Notes under the pieces: generated by a model
Told to the model about the DNA's origin: nothing
Database searches by the model: none
Seen by the model: only the letters and a program-made list of their open reading frames with translations
Made by a program: the position numbers and the translations under genes
From: a virus
Direction: 5' to 3' (one strand)
IMG/VR virus record: IMGVR_UViG_3300030331_006235
Span: 1 to 22,814 of that record
Length of the DNA: 22,814 nucleotides
Shown here: piece by piece, positions 7,033 to 15,612 of the stretch
Position numbering within the stretch: the first letter of the stretch is position 1
Layout: each line of letters opens with the position of its first letter

Positions 7033-9951
7033 ATGTCAGTCAAGAAATTTAAATTTGTATCGCCGGGAGTTTTCATTAATGAAATTGATAACTCTTTTGT
7101 GCCCAGAACGGCAGATACAATTGGTCCAGCAGTTATCGGTAGGGCAACCCGTGGTTTAGCCATGCAACCCTTAAGAGTACAATCATATTCTGAGTTTGTA
7201 GAAAACTTCGGAGAAACTGTGCCCGGTAGCGGCGGCGGTGATGTTTATCGCGATGGTAACTTCCAATCACCTATGTACGGTTTGTATGCCGCAAAAGCAT
7301 TCTTGCGTCCAAATGTCGCTCCCCTTACTTATGTGCGCTTATTGGGGCATCAGCACCCTAACAATGCAGGAACACCCGCCGCACAAGCTGGCTGGCAAAC
7401 TGCAACCCGCGCCGGTCAAGGTGAAGGTGGTGGAGCATTTGGGTTGTTTGTTGTTAAGTCTTCCTCTTTAAATACTGCACACGAGGCAAACACAAGAGCG
7501 GTAGCTTCCTTAGCTGCAGTTTGGTATTTAAATGATGGAAGGGTAGAATTGTCCGGCGCGCTTTATGGTGGGGACACCTTAGTAGGTGCAACATCCTCCG
7601 TAGGAACAGCTATCTTATCTGATGAAAACGGAGTTTTTAAAGCAAGATTTGTCAGCGGTTCTGAACAAACAAGTGAAGTTGTTAACTTTAGCTTGGATCA
7701 GGATGATAGAAGATACGCGAGAAAAGTGTTTAACACTAATCCTCAATTAATTAGCAGTTCTGGTGGCGATTTTTATCCTACTAGTTTGCTCAAGAACTAC
7801 TGGCTTGGTGAGACTTTTGAGCAAGAGACACGCGACACTCTCGATGGCACTCTGTCTGGAGAAAGACTTGTTGGCTGGATTGCTAACATTGCACTTAGTA
7901 GTTCAGGCCCTGCGACCAATACGCTTGCAAATATGAAAGGCGCAAACTCGGTTGAAGCCAAAGCTGGCTGGTTTATTGGTCAAGACTTGAATGATTCAGA
8001 ATCCTATCAAGCTACGAACGCTACAAAACTTTTTAGAATCAAAGGCCGCGGCCATGGAGAATATATCAATAGGAACTTAAAAGTATCGATTTCAAATATT
8101 AACAGCTCAAATAGTAGTATTTCTGAATATGGAAGCTTCTCAGTCATAATTCGTATGCTTAGTGATGTTGACGGTGCAGTTCAAGTTGTTGAGAGATTTG
8201 ATAATTGCACACTTGACCCATCGTCTCCTAACTATGTCGCGCGCAAGATTGGTGATCAGTTCTTAGAATTCGATCAGTCTGAAAGAAGACTTAAGTTGTA
8301 TGGAGAATACCCAAATCAATCTAAGTTTGTATATATGGAAATGAATTCTGAAGTTGAAGCCGGCGCTACTGATCCTCTTCTCCTTCCTTTCGGATACTTT
8401 GGTCCTCCTAAGTTTTCTGATGTCACAGTTGCAATCGCCGGAACCCCACTGGCTGATACAACTCAAACTGCCTCAAACGGCTACTTCTACAACGCTGGTA
8501 CATACAAACCAACCCGGCCGGTTCAATTTGTATCGTTTATTTCCTGCAGTAATATAATTGATGATCTTGCATCAGTTTCTGCATCTCTTAGATATCCTGA
8601 CATTAGACTTCGCCATTCGTCATCTGACGGCGGCATATCTAATCCAGATGATTGTTTCTTTGGAATTCAAACTACAAGAACAGCGAACAGTAATCGATTT
8701 GACAAGAGCACTGTATTTGTAAACAGGCTTTTAAACAACTCAATTGGAGATGATCCTGTTGGCTCAACAATTGCTGGTATCGATTCATTCTCATACGTCT
8801 TCACTCTTGATGATATTGTAACCAATACTGGTGATACGACTGCTTTCTATGATTCTGGCTCTAGGTGCACCGGAAGATCAAAAACAGCGCTAAGCGGATA
8901 TCAAGCACTACTTGATGCAGGCTTCGATTCATTCACAGCTCCATTCTGGGGTGGTTTCGACGGAGTTGATATTACAAAGCCAGATCCATTCTATAACAAA
9001 GGTATGGGTACGTCCGCCAATGAGATCAACAGCTACGCTTATTATTCAATCTTGAGAGCCATTGATTCAACCGCAGATCCAGAATTTGTTGACATGAACA
9101 TGTTGGTAATGCCCGGCTTAACTAACGAAGGTCTAACTAACAGAATCGTGGATATATGTGAAGATCGTGGCGATGCCATGACCCTATTAGATATTGATGA
9201 AGCTTATATTCCCGCTCACGAGGAATACTATGCAACCAAGTCTGCTCGTATTCCAAATACTCCACAACAAATTGCAACCAAGATTAAGAATCGCGATATT
9301 GATTCCTCATACGCGGCTACTTTCTATCCATGGGTGCAGACACGTGAAGAACAAAATGGTCAACTTGTATGGGTTCCGCCTTCTGTGGCTATGATGGGCG
9401 TTCTCGCCTCATCTGAGCGCAAATCGCACTTATGGTTTGCCCCAGCAGGATTCAACCGTGGCGGCCTCTCAGAAGGCGCTGCAGGGATTCCAGTGACAGG
9501 CATTACAACTAAGTTGACCTCCAAAGAAAGAGATACTCTATATGATGCAAATGTTAACCCAATTGCTTCATTCCCATCAACTGGAATTGTAGTATTCGGA
9601 CAGAAAACATTGCAAGAGCGTCAAAGCGCACTTGATAGAATTAACGTTCGTAGATTGGTAATTTTCTTGAAGAAGCAGATTTCAATTATCTCGTCTACAA
9701 TTCTCTTTGAACAAAATGTCCCAAGAACTTGGAATAGATTCAAGGGTCTTGTTGAGCCATTCTTGGCCAACGTTAAAACAAACTTCGGTATTTCCGACTA
9801 CAAGTTAATTCTTGATGAGTCAACTACCACACCCGATCTCGTTGATCAGAATATTCTTTATGCGAAGATCATGGTTAAACCAGCACGTGCAATTGAGTTC
9901 ATTGCAATTGATTTCGTTGTTGCTTCAACTGGAGCGTCTTTTGACGACTAA
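7033..9951 (+). CDS. Contractile tail sheath protein, gp18-like
   Basis: Forms the contractile sleeve around the tail tube. The N terminus FVSPGVFINEIDNSF (about 8-22), followed by IGPAVIGRATRG, is the sheath signature. The C-terminal 250 residues carry the conserved core: TGIVVFGQKTL, a helix RINVRRLVIFLKKQI, FEQNVPRTWNRF and the terminal strand that plugs neighbouring subunits. The 972-residue product far exceeds T4 gp18 (659). The excess lies in the middle (about 130-650), rich in Ser/Asn/Gly and likely outward-facing domains. Codon use is GC-richer than in the later genes. Copy 5 of the intergenic motif precedes it, and the tube gene follows after 46 bp. Confidence 0.95.
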   Translation: MSVKKFKFVSPGVFINEIDNSFVPRTADTIGPAVIGRATRGLAMQPLRVQSYSEFVENFGETVPGSGGGDVYRDGNFQSPMYGLYAAKAFLRPNVAPLTYVRLLGHQHPNNAGTPAAQAGWQTATRAGQGEGGGAFGLFVVKSSSLNTAHEANTRAVASLAAVWYLNDGRVELSGALYGGDTLVGATSSVGTAILSDENGVFKARFVSGSEQTSEVVNFSLDQDDRRYARKVFNTNPQLISSSGGDFYPTSLLKNYWLGETFEQETRDTLDGTLSGERLVGWIANIALSSSGPATNTLANMKGANSVEAKAGWFIGQDLNDSESYQATNATKLFRIKGRGHGEYINRNLKVSISNINSSNSSISEYGSFSVIIRMLSDVDGAVQVVERFDNCTLDPSSPNYVARKIGDQFLEFDQSERRLKLYGEYPNQSKFVYMEMNSEVEAGATDPLLLPFGYFGPPKFSDVTVAIAGTPLADTTQTASNGYFYNAGTYKPTRPVQFVSFISCSNIIDDLASVSASLRYPDIRLRHSSSDGGISNPDDCFFGIQTTRTANSNRFDKSTVFVNRLLNNSIGDDPVGSTIAGIDSFSYVFTLDDIVTNTGDTTAFYDSGSRCTGRSKTALSGYQALLDAGFDSFTAPFWGGFDGVDITKPDPFYNKGMGTSANEINSYAYYSILRAIDSTADPEFVDMNMLVMPGLTNEGLTNRIVDICEDRGDAMTLLDIDEAYIPAHEEYYATKSARIPNTPQQIATKIKNRDIDSSYAATFYPWVQTREEQNGQLVWVPPSVAMMGVLASSERKSHLWFAPAGFNRGGLSEGAAGIPVTGITTKLTSKERDTLYDANVNPIASFPSTGIVVFGQKTLQERQSALDRINVRRLVIFLKKQISIISSTILFEQNVPRTWNRFKGLVEPFLANVKTNFGISDYKLILDESTTTPDLVDQNILYAKIMVKPARAIEFIAIDFVVASTGASFDD

Positions 9952-9964
9952 AAAAAACTTAGAT

Positions 9965-9972
9965 ACTAATTA
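9965..9972 (+). promoter_or_regulatory. ACTA(T/A)TTA intergenic motif, copy 6
   Basis: ACTAATTA preceded by AT, 25 nt before the tail-tube start codon, upstream of AAGGAGA (9982-9988). Confidence 0.4.
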
Positions 9973-9997
9973 AAAATATACAAGGAGAACCCAAAAA

Positions 9998-10591
9998 ATG
10001 CCATTCTGGTCAGATGATTTTCGCTCTGGAGATCTTAAAGATCCCAAGAGACAGTTTAGATTTAAAGTTGAAATTACAGGTATCAATGCCGATACCGGAG
10101 GATCACTGGTGTGGTACGCTAAAACAGTAAGCAAGCCATCCTTCGAAATTTCAACTGGTGAACACACCTACCTTAACCACAAATTTTACTACCCCGGTGG
10201 TGTTACTTGGAGCCCAGTTGCTATGACACTCGTCGATCCGCGTGATCCTGATATGTCTGCAACGTTGTCTGACATCGTGACACAGTCAGGCTATACTCCT
10301 CCCTCTACCCCAGATGATTTGGGCTCTATGTCTAAGTCTCGCTCAGCAGGTGCTTTGGGGACTGTCTATATTGCACAGCTTGACGGCGATGGTAATGAAA
10401 TTGAAAAATGGACACTTTGGAACTCATTTATAACTAAGGTTGATTTTGGTCAACTTCAGTATGAGGGCGGCGAGGCACTCACGGAAATTAGCATGGATAT
10501 CGCTTATGATTGGGCGCGTGTTGAAGTATTCCAGAGTAAGGGTTCGATGGCTACCGCCGGTAATCAAGGGACCGAGTTCTTCGACGGCTAA
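9998..10591 (+). CDS. Tail tube protein, gp19-like
   Basis: Stacks as hexameric rings to form the DNA-conducting tube inside the sheath. The 197-residue product is close to T4 gp19 (163). Recognisable elements are a PKRQFRFKVEITG strand (about 17-29), a WYAKTVSKPSFEIS strand-turn (about 39-52), an HKFYYPGGVTWSPVAMTLVD segment (61-80), and the terminal ALTEISMDIAYDWARVEV strand, all typical of the tube fold. AAGGAGA is well placed. It follows the sheath gene directly, as in T4-like and other contractile phages. Confidence 0.93.
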   Translation: MPFWSDDFRSGDLKDPKRQFRFKVEITGINADTGGSLVWYAKTVSKPSFEISTGEHTYLNHKFYYPGGVTWSPVAMTLVDPRDPDMSATLSDIVTQSGYTPPSTPDDLGSMSKSRSAGALGTVYIAQLDGDGNEIEKWTLWNSFITKVDFGQLQYEGGEALTEISMDIAYDWARVEVFQSKGSMATAGNQGTEFFDG

Positions 10592-10617
10592 AATTTAGTC
10601 TACAATAAAATAATATA

Positions 10618-10626
10618 TGTTATAAT
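10618..10626 (+). promoter_or_regulatory. Candidate extended -10 promoter before the gp26-like gene
   Basis: TGTTATAAT is a perfect extended -10 (TGnTATAAT). No good -35 is found 16-18 nt upstream (around 10597-10604). The gap is very AT-rich, so chance occurrence is possible. It is the only larger structural-block gap without the ACTA(T/A)TTA motif. Confidence 0.4.
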
Positions 10627-10654
10627 ATAATATCTAGAAAAAAAGAGGTGTATA

Positions 10655-11527
10655 TTGTCTAGAAATAGTAACCGCATTGGCGGAGGAGGCGCAACTGAAC
10701 AAGACGCCTCGCCGCCGCAACAAAACATGCAAAATGAAACAAATTCCAATGATTTTGGTTTTGTGGTGCCAACAGAATTTGTTGACTTACCATCAAAAGG
10801 TGTATTCTACCACGACGGTCATCCTTTATGCAATAAAGATACAATTGAAATTAAACACATGACTGCAAAAGAAGAAGATATGCTTACTTCTCGAAGCTTA
10901 CTCAAAAAAGGCGTTGCAATCGATAGGGTGATTAAAAGTATCATTGTGGATAAAAAAATAAATCCACAAGACTTATTAGTTGGAGATAGAAATGCCATTA
11001 TTGTCTCAGCACGTATATCTGCATATGGTAGCGAATACAACACAAAAGTTACGTGTCCCAGTTGCAGCACCCAGCAAGAATATTCCTTTGATCTGGAAGA
11101 TTCAGTATCCACTTTAAAACAAGACGATACTTTTGATGGATTGATTGAGCAACAAGATAATGGAACTTTTACTGTTGAATTACCTAGATCAGAATTAATT
11201 ATTGGTTTTAGATGCTTAACTGGTAGAGATGAAAAATCATTATCTACTGGCCTTGAATCAGACAAGAAAACCAAAGGCGCTTATGAGAAGGGCATAACTA
11301 GACAACTTAAAAATATTATGGTTTCTGTTAACGGAAACACCACATCTGAGGCAATAAATTATGTTGCCGATAATTTACCGTCTATCGACTCTAGATATCT
11401 ACGTCAAGCTTATAAATCAGTTAGTCCAAATATTGATTTGACTCAAAGATTTGAATGTGTTGAGTGTGATTATGAGACCGATATGGAGGTGCCGCTCACC
11501 GCGGACTTTTTTTGGCCTGACCGCTGA
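10655..11527 (+). CDS. Zinc-ribbon baseplate hub assembly protein, gp26-like
   Basis: A likely hub/tape-measure assembly factor. The 290-residue product has two CxxC pairs, C134-C137 and C268-C271, suggesting one zinc ribbon whose halves are separated by an insert. T4 gp26 likewise has a CxxC motif flanked by an otherwise helical chain. Residues 37-57 (VVPTEFVDLPSKGVFY) and 180-195 look conserved in type. The start is TTG at 10655: GAGG sits 6 nt upstream, while the next in-frame ATG (10727) has no ribosome site. Codons 285-286 are TTT TTT inside a T7 run, five codons before the stop, and the frame one base ahead is the next gene. This looks like a tail-chaperone frameshift arrangement. The gp26 name is by motif and context. 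Confidence 0.65.
   Translation: MSRNSNRIGGGGATEQDASPPQQNMQNETNSNDFGFVVPTEFVDLPSKGVFYHDGHPLCNKDTIEIKHMTAKEEDMLTSRSLLKKGVAIDRVIKSIIVDKKINPQDLLVGDRNAIIVSARISAYGSEYNTKVTCPSCSTQQEYSFDLEDSVSTLKQDDTFDGLIEQQDNGTFTVELPRSELIIGFRCLTGRDEKSLSTGLESDKKTKGAYEKGITRQLKNIMVSVNGNTTSEAINYVADNLPSIDSRYLRQAYKSVSPNIDLTQRFECVECDYETDMEVPLTADFFWPDR
11507..11513 (+). other. Candidate programmed frameshift site (T7 run)
   Basis: Seven T residues read as TTT TTT T in the gp26-like frame. A +1 slip (or a -2 slip) continues into the downstream frame (GGC CTG ACC GCT GAG TAT ATG) and would give a fusion of about 372-373 residues. The downstream ATG at 11532 has no convincing ribosome site. The fusion itself is inference. Confidence 0.45.
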
Positions 11528-11531
11528 GTAT

Positions 11532-11774
11532 ATGGAGAACATCTATGAGCAGTTTTTTTATCTAAAATACGCTGGTGGATGGTCTTTTTCGGAAGCTTAC
11601 AATCTTCCAGTTGGCTTGAGAAAGTGGTTTGTTAGAAGATTATCAAAACAGCTAGCAGACGAAAAGCAAGCGATAGAAGATGCCTCCAAGGGCGGTTCCA
11701 AATCGCAAACCTTATCAGCCAATAATTCTCCCCCGGTGCCGGCAGCATATCGTAAGAAATATGGACAGGGTTAA
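11532..11774 (+). CDS. Small gp51-like hub assembly protein / tail-chaperone C-terminal part
   Basis: An 80-residue product with an aromatic N-terminal block (FFYLKYAGGWSFSEAYNLP, about 7-25), then the basic helix LRKWFVRRLSKQ and a Ser/Asn/Pro-rich tail. It follows the zinc-ribbon gene and immediately precedes the tape measure, as gp51 relates to gp26 and the tape-measure region in T4. T4 gp51 is much larger (about 249 residues), so the match is only positional and functional. Its start codon is 4 nt after the upstream stop with no good Shine-Dalgarno. Translation therefore probably depends on coupling or on frameshifting at 11507-11513. The frame is open upstream to at least 11451. The stop lies inside the loop of the terminator at 11764-11790. 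Confidence 0.6.
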   Translation: MENIYEQFFYLKYAGGWSFSEAYNLPVGLRKWFVRRLSKQLADEKQAIEDASKGGSKSQTLSANNSPPVPAAYRKKYGQG

Positions 11775-11790
11775 TGCCCTGTCTTTTTTT
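11764..11790 (+). terminator. Strong rho-independent terminator
   Basis: GACAGGG (11764-11770) and CCCTGTC (11777-11783) form a perfect 7-bp stem with a TTAATG loop, followed by seven T residues (11784-11790). The stop codon of the 80-residue gene falls inside it. It separates the chaperone-like pair from the tape measure. Confidence 0.92.
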
Positions 11791-11796
11791 GTTTAA

Positions 11797-11804
11797 ACTA
11801 ATTA
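11797..11804 (+). promoter_or_regulatory. ACTA(T/A)TTA intergenic motif, copy 7
   Basis: ACTAATTA preceded by AA, directly after the terminator and 23 nt before the tape-measure start. The following bases (TTAAATAAG) also resemble a T4 late -10 element. Confidence 0.42.
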
Positions 11805-11827
11805 AATAAGCAAGGGATTATTATTTT

Positions 11828-14407
11828 ATGGCCATCGATGATTTAAGTGGAATTGAAAGTAGGCTGGAAGCTCTTCGTCGCGAGGCTGAAGACTATCGCG
11901 ATATTATGCAAGATAATGCCGCTTTCATGGATTCTATTATGGTTGATAGAACAGAAGCGCTTGACGAAGAAATTGAAAAACGAGAGCAAAATATTCGCTC
12001 AATCGAAAGACAAATAGAAAGCCTTAAAGCGATACAACGGGAAGGTTATAGGCTGACTGAATCGGAACGTGAACAGATCAAACTTCTTGAAAAGAAAATT
12101 GAACTCGAAAATAAAGAAATTAGAACCATAAATTCTAAAAAAGCTGCACAAGAAAAAATGAATGGTGTCATCAAAAAGACCATGGCTGAAACTATGCAAT
12201 TGACCGAGGTATATGGTAAGCATGAAATATTAAATGTTGATCTCATAGCTAGAGTTGGGCAGTTAGGTAAATCATTTCGCAGAACTGGAAATGCAGGAGC
12301 TATAATAGCAGCAGGTATTGGTGGGCTTGCTAACAGTATGATTTCATTAGTGTTTGCTGTGGATCAGGCATCGTCTTCTCTAATGCGAAATACAGGTATC
12401 AGCCAAGACGCCGCTGATGCAGTTTTTGCCAACACTCAGGAATTATCTCGCTTTGGTGTATCTATAGAGGACCAAAGTAAATCATTTCAATCACTCTTTG
12501 GTAATTTTACTGATTTTACTTTCCAGAATCAAGAAGTAAGAGACAGTTTAGTCGCAACAACTGCAAAATTAGGAGAGTTAGGAATTGCCGCCGATGATGT
12601 CTCGAAAGGTATTCAAAATAGCACAAAATTATTTGGACAAAATGCACAAGCTGCGGAGGCGACAGCAGTAGAATTAGCCGACTTTGCAAATAAAGTTGGA
12701 GTTGCTCCTGACAAGATTGCATCTGATTTTGCTGCAGTTGGTGATTCACTTGCAAAACTTGGCTCTAACGGTCCAAGAGCTTTTAAAGAATTAGCAGTAG
12801 CAGCCAAGATTACCGGCATCGAAGTTGGCCGCCTTATGCAAATAACAGATAAGTTTGATACATTTGAAGGCGCAGCAGAACAGGCCGGTAAACTAAACGC
12901 TGCACTTGGAGGTAATTTTGTTAACGCTATGGATCTTCTGATGTCTACTGACCCAATTGATCGTTTTCAACAAATTAGAGATTCAATATCAGCTACTGGG
13001 TTAACATTTGATGATATGTCTTACTTCCAACGTAAATTCTTTGCTGATGCTGCTGGTCTTAACGATGTATCCGAGTTAGCAAAACTAATGAGCGGTGACT
13101 TTAATGATTTAGCAGGAGCAGTTAATATGTCTTCTGCTGATTTTGCTGAGCTTGATGAGAAAGCTAAATCAGTACAAAGTGTGCAAGAAGAGTTGCAAGC
13201 TATACTTCAATCACTAATACCAGTATTGCAGCCGGCACTTGAAAGTCTAAGAAAATTTGCCGAAGGACTTGAAAATAATACAGTTTTAATTGCCTCGTTA
13301 GAGAAAGGTATAAGTGCCGCCGCCTTTGTTATTACACTTATGGTTGAAAACCTCGATCTTTTGGTTTATTATTTGGTTGGAAATGCGGTGCTTGGCATAG
13401 GTAAATTCACCGAATCAATGGTATCAGGGTTTGCAAAATCGCGCGAAACGGTTGTTAACTTTGTAGGATCTGCAAAAACTAAACTAACGTCATTTTTTAG
13501 CGGTACCGTAAGCCAAACCAGTAATCTTACAGACACACTTGGTAACATGACTCCTGCTCTCGATGAAGTTGGAGAGGGTATTGAACAAACCGGTGAAAGT
13601 GTTTCAGAAAGTTTGGACAATGTTGGAGAATCAGCAGCAGATAACTCTAGAAATCTATATGCTCTCGCAGCAGTCGTTTTAGCTCTCGGTGTAGGTTTTG
13701 GTTTAGCAGCGCTTGGTGCATCGTTTTTAGTTAAATCGTTTGGTGAACTCACAGGTGATCAAATTATTGGTGCTGTCGGTGGAATTGTGGCACTTGGGAT
13801 TGCACTAGCTATATTTGCTAAAGTTGCACTTGCTGCTGCAGTTCCCACAGGTTTAGCAGCTTCGGCAATATTTGCAATTGGTGCTGCTGTGGGTGTCGCT
13901 GCATTTGGTATGTCCTATTTGGTTGATTCATTTAAAGACTTAGGAGATCAATCGACTGGTATATTGTCAATGGCTTCAGCTATTACAGTGCTCACTGCGG
14001 CTGTCTTGGCTCTTGGGACGTTTGGTCTATTCGCCGCCCCGGGCCTTGCTCTGGTAGTTGTTGGAATAACCGGTTTGAGCGTGGCTATGGCAAATATGAA
14101 TTCTCAACCATTTGCTGATTTTACCGCCAACTTGAATACATTAATCGATAATATCGATGATCTCAAAAAAGTGAAAACAGAGATTGTTGCTATTTCAAAC
14201 GCTATGGAGAAGATACCCGCTGGTTCTGGCATGGCAATTCAAACAACTACAGCAACAGCTATTATGGCAGGCAATATGCGCCGCCAACAGAGCATCATGT
14301 TCAAGCCCGAACAAACATTCAACTTAGAAGTTGATGGAACGCAAATCCGAACAGTAATCAAGAACATAGTAGGTCAAGAAGTTGAGAAGAGGTTCCAACA
14401 GACATAA
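11828..14407 (+). CDS. Tail tape-measure protein (gp29-equivalent)
   Basis: Sets tail length and is threaded through the tube. The 859-residue product begins with a long charged coiled coil (about 5-125). A first hydrophobic stretch (IIAAGIGGLANSMISLVFA, about 159-177) follows, then a helical Ala/Gly/Asp/Phe-rich middle with the SRFGVSIEDQSKSFQSLFG style typical of tape measures. Strongly hydrophobic Ala/Gly/Val-rich segments occupy about 608-755, likely the membrane-active part used in DNA entry. At roughly 0.15 nm per residue the tail would be near 125-130 nm, longer than T4 (about 100 nm from 590 residues); this is an inference. It starts after a terminator and copy 7 of the motif, with weak AAGGGA at 11812. 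Confidence 0.85.
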   Translation: MAIDDLSGIESRLEALRREAEDYRDIMQDNAAFMDSIMVDRTEALDEEIEKREQNIRSIERQIESLKAIQREGYRLTESEREQIKLLEKKIELENKEIRTINSKKAAQEKMNGVIKKTMAETMQLTEVYGKHEILNVDLIARVGQLGKSFRRTGNAGAIIAAGIGGLANSMISLVFAVDQASSSLMRNTGISQDAADAVFANTQELSRFGVSIEDQSKSFQSLFGNFTDFTFQNQEVRDSLVATTAKLGELGIAADDVSKGIQNSTKLFGQNAQAAEATAVELADFANKVGVAPDKIASDFAAVGDSLAKLGSNGPRAFKELAVAAKITGIEVGRLMQITDKFDTFEGAAEQAGKLNAALGGNFVNAMDLLMSTDPIDRFQQIRDSISATGLTFDDMSYFQRKFFADAAGLNDVSELAKLMSGDFNDLAGAVNMSSADFAELDEKAKSVQSVQEELQAILQSLIPVLQPALESLRKFAEGLENNTVLIASLEKGISAAAFVITLMVENLDLLVYYLVGNAVLGIGKFTESMVSGFAKSRETVVNFVGSAKTKLTSFFSGTVSQTSNLTDTLGNMTPALDEVGEGIEQTGESVSESLDNVGESAADNSRNLYALAAVVLALGVGFGLAALGASFLVKSFGELTGDQIIGAVGGIVALGIALAIFAKVALAAAVPTGLAASAIFAIGAAVGVAAFGMSYLVDSFKDLGDQSTGILSMASAITVLTAAVLALGTFGLFAAPGLALVVVGITGLSVAMANMNSQPFADFTANLNTLIDNIDDLKKVKTEIVAISNAMEKIPAGSGMAIQTTTATAIMAGNMRRQQSIMFKPEQTFNLEVDGTQIRTVIKNIVGQEVEKRFQQT

Positions 14408-14420
14408 AGGAAAGTAAAAA

Positions 14421-15602
14421 ATGAGCCAAAAATCAAAACCTAATTTTGACAACCAGAGATATGATCGTATTGAAGTTGGAGCAGATAAAAAATTTGGTTT
14501 CAGTGAAACAGACAATCGTAAATTTAAAATAGATCCAAATGGTCAACAGGTCCGACTTCCACAGTTTGATCCCCCGGCGTTTAATTTTTCAGCAACTGAT
14601 GGTATAGCTAATCAAGCACAGGCTGTTATATCATTAAAACATATGCCCAGTGGTCAAGAAGAATATTTTAAAGCTTTTATTACAACTTTTAACGATACTT
14701 TGTCTCCTTCTTATAATGAAGAAACAGTCTTTGGAAGAACAGACGCAATTTATACTTTTAAAAACACTACGAGACAAATTAGTTTGAGTTGGAAAATACC
14801 TGCTGAAACATATAGCGAAGCATATGAAAATCTATCTAAAGTTCAAAATATTGCCAAATACGTTTACCCTAATTATCATTCTCTTAACGATTCTGGTGTT
14901 TTTGACAATGCCTTAACTTTATCGCAAACACCATTAGTTAGACTTAAAGTTATGAATTTGTTATCTAAAACTAAATCAGCAGGTGGTTCAGGGGAAGTCA
15001 TCGATGAGACTAGCTCAAAGGATAAGTTCTCTACATATCGTTCAGATGTTAGCGCTGCCCAAGGTGCTTTGGGCGTTATTAAAAGCATGACAATTTCTCA
15101 TAATCTTGAAAATGTTGATAATGGAGGCGGTGTTCTATACGCAGGGCCTAATACCGTTTTACCCAAACTTATAGAAGTTAATATATCATTTGATGTAATA
15201 CATGATGAAACATTGGGCTGGCAAGGACGTAATTTTAACAATAGAGCAAGTGGTTTTCCATACGATGTTGTTAAACAAAAGGAAATAGACCTTGAACAAT
15301 TAAATAATGCTAATACACATAATCAAGCAATTGCTGCTCGCCAAGCTAAAGTTAATGGTGAAGAATTGGCGCAACAAGCCAAAGATAATGCAATTGCAAG
15401 ATATGGCACTGCCGGCGGAAACGCTAGATTTAAAAAAGACCAAAAAAGAATACACAGATTAGCCAACAAAGAAAACTTGAATGATAGACAAAGAGAGAAA
15501 TTGGGATATTTGTCTTCGACTGTCGCAGGTCAAAATGCACTAAATCAGAAAGATAATAATTCTGTTTGGGATGACCCTGACCCGCAAATGCTGGATTCAT
15601 AA
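14421..15602 (+). CDS. Baseplate tail-tube cap/initiator protein, gp48/gp54-like
   Basis: Predicted to sit between the baseplate hub and the first tube ring. The 393-residue product has a core EYFKAFITTFNDTLSPSYNEE followed by VFGRTDAIYTFKNTTRQISL and a YVYPNY turn, with repeated beta-strands. This is the pattern of gp48/gp54-type baseplate-tube junction proteins in T4-like phages, from memory. The last third (about 295-365) is a charged Gln/Lys/Asn-rich helical tail. GGAAAG lies upstream of the ATG, only 13 bp after the tape measure. It could be gp48 or gp54; I cannot tell, and only one such gene is seen in the window. Confidence 0.6.
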   Translation: MSQKSKPNFDNQRYDRIEVGADKKFGFSETDNRKFKIDPNGQQVRLPQFDPPAFNFSATDGIANQAQAVISLKHMPSGQEEYFKAFITTFNDTLSPSYNEETVFGRTDAIYTFKNTTRQISLSWKIPAETYSEAYENLSKVQNIAKYVYPNYHSLNDSGVFDNALTLSQTPLVRLKVMNLLSKTKSAGGSGEVIDETSSKDKFSTYRSDVSAAQGALGVIKSMTISHNLENVDNGGGVLYAGPNTVLPKLIEVNISFDVIHDETLGWQGRNFNNRASGFPYDVVKQKEIDLEQLNNANTHNQAIAARQAKVNGEELAQQAKDNAIARYGTAGGNARFKKDQKRIHRLANKENLNDRQREKLGYLSSTVAGQNALNQKDNNSVWDDPDPQMLDS

Positions 15603-15612
15603 GGAATATAAA

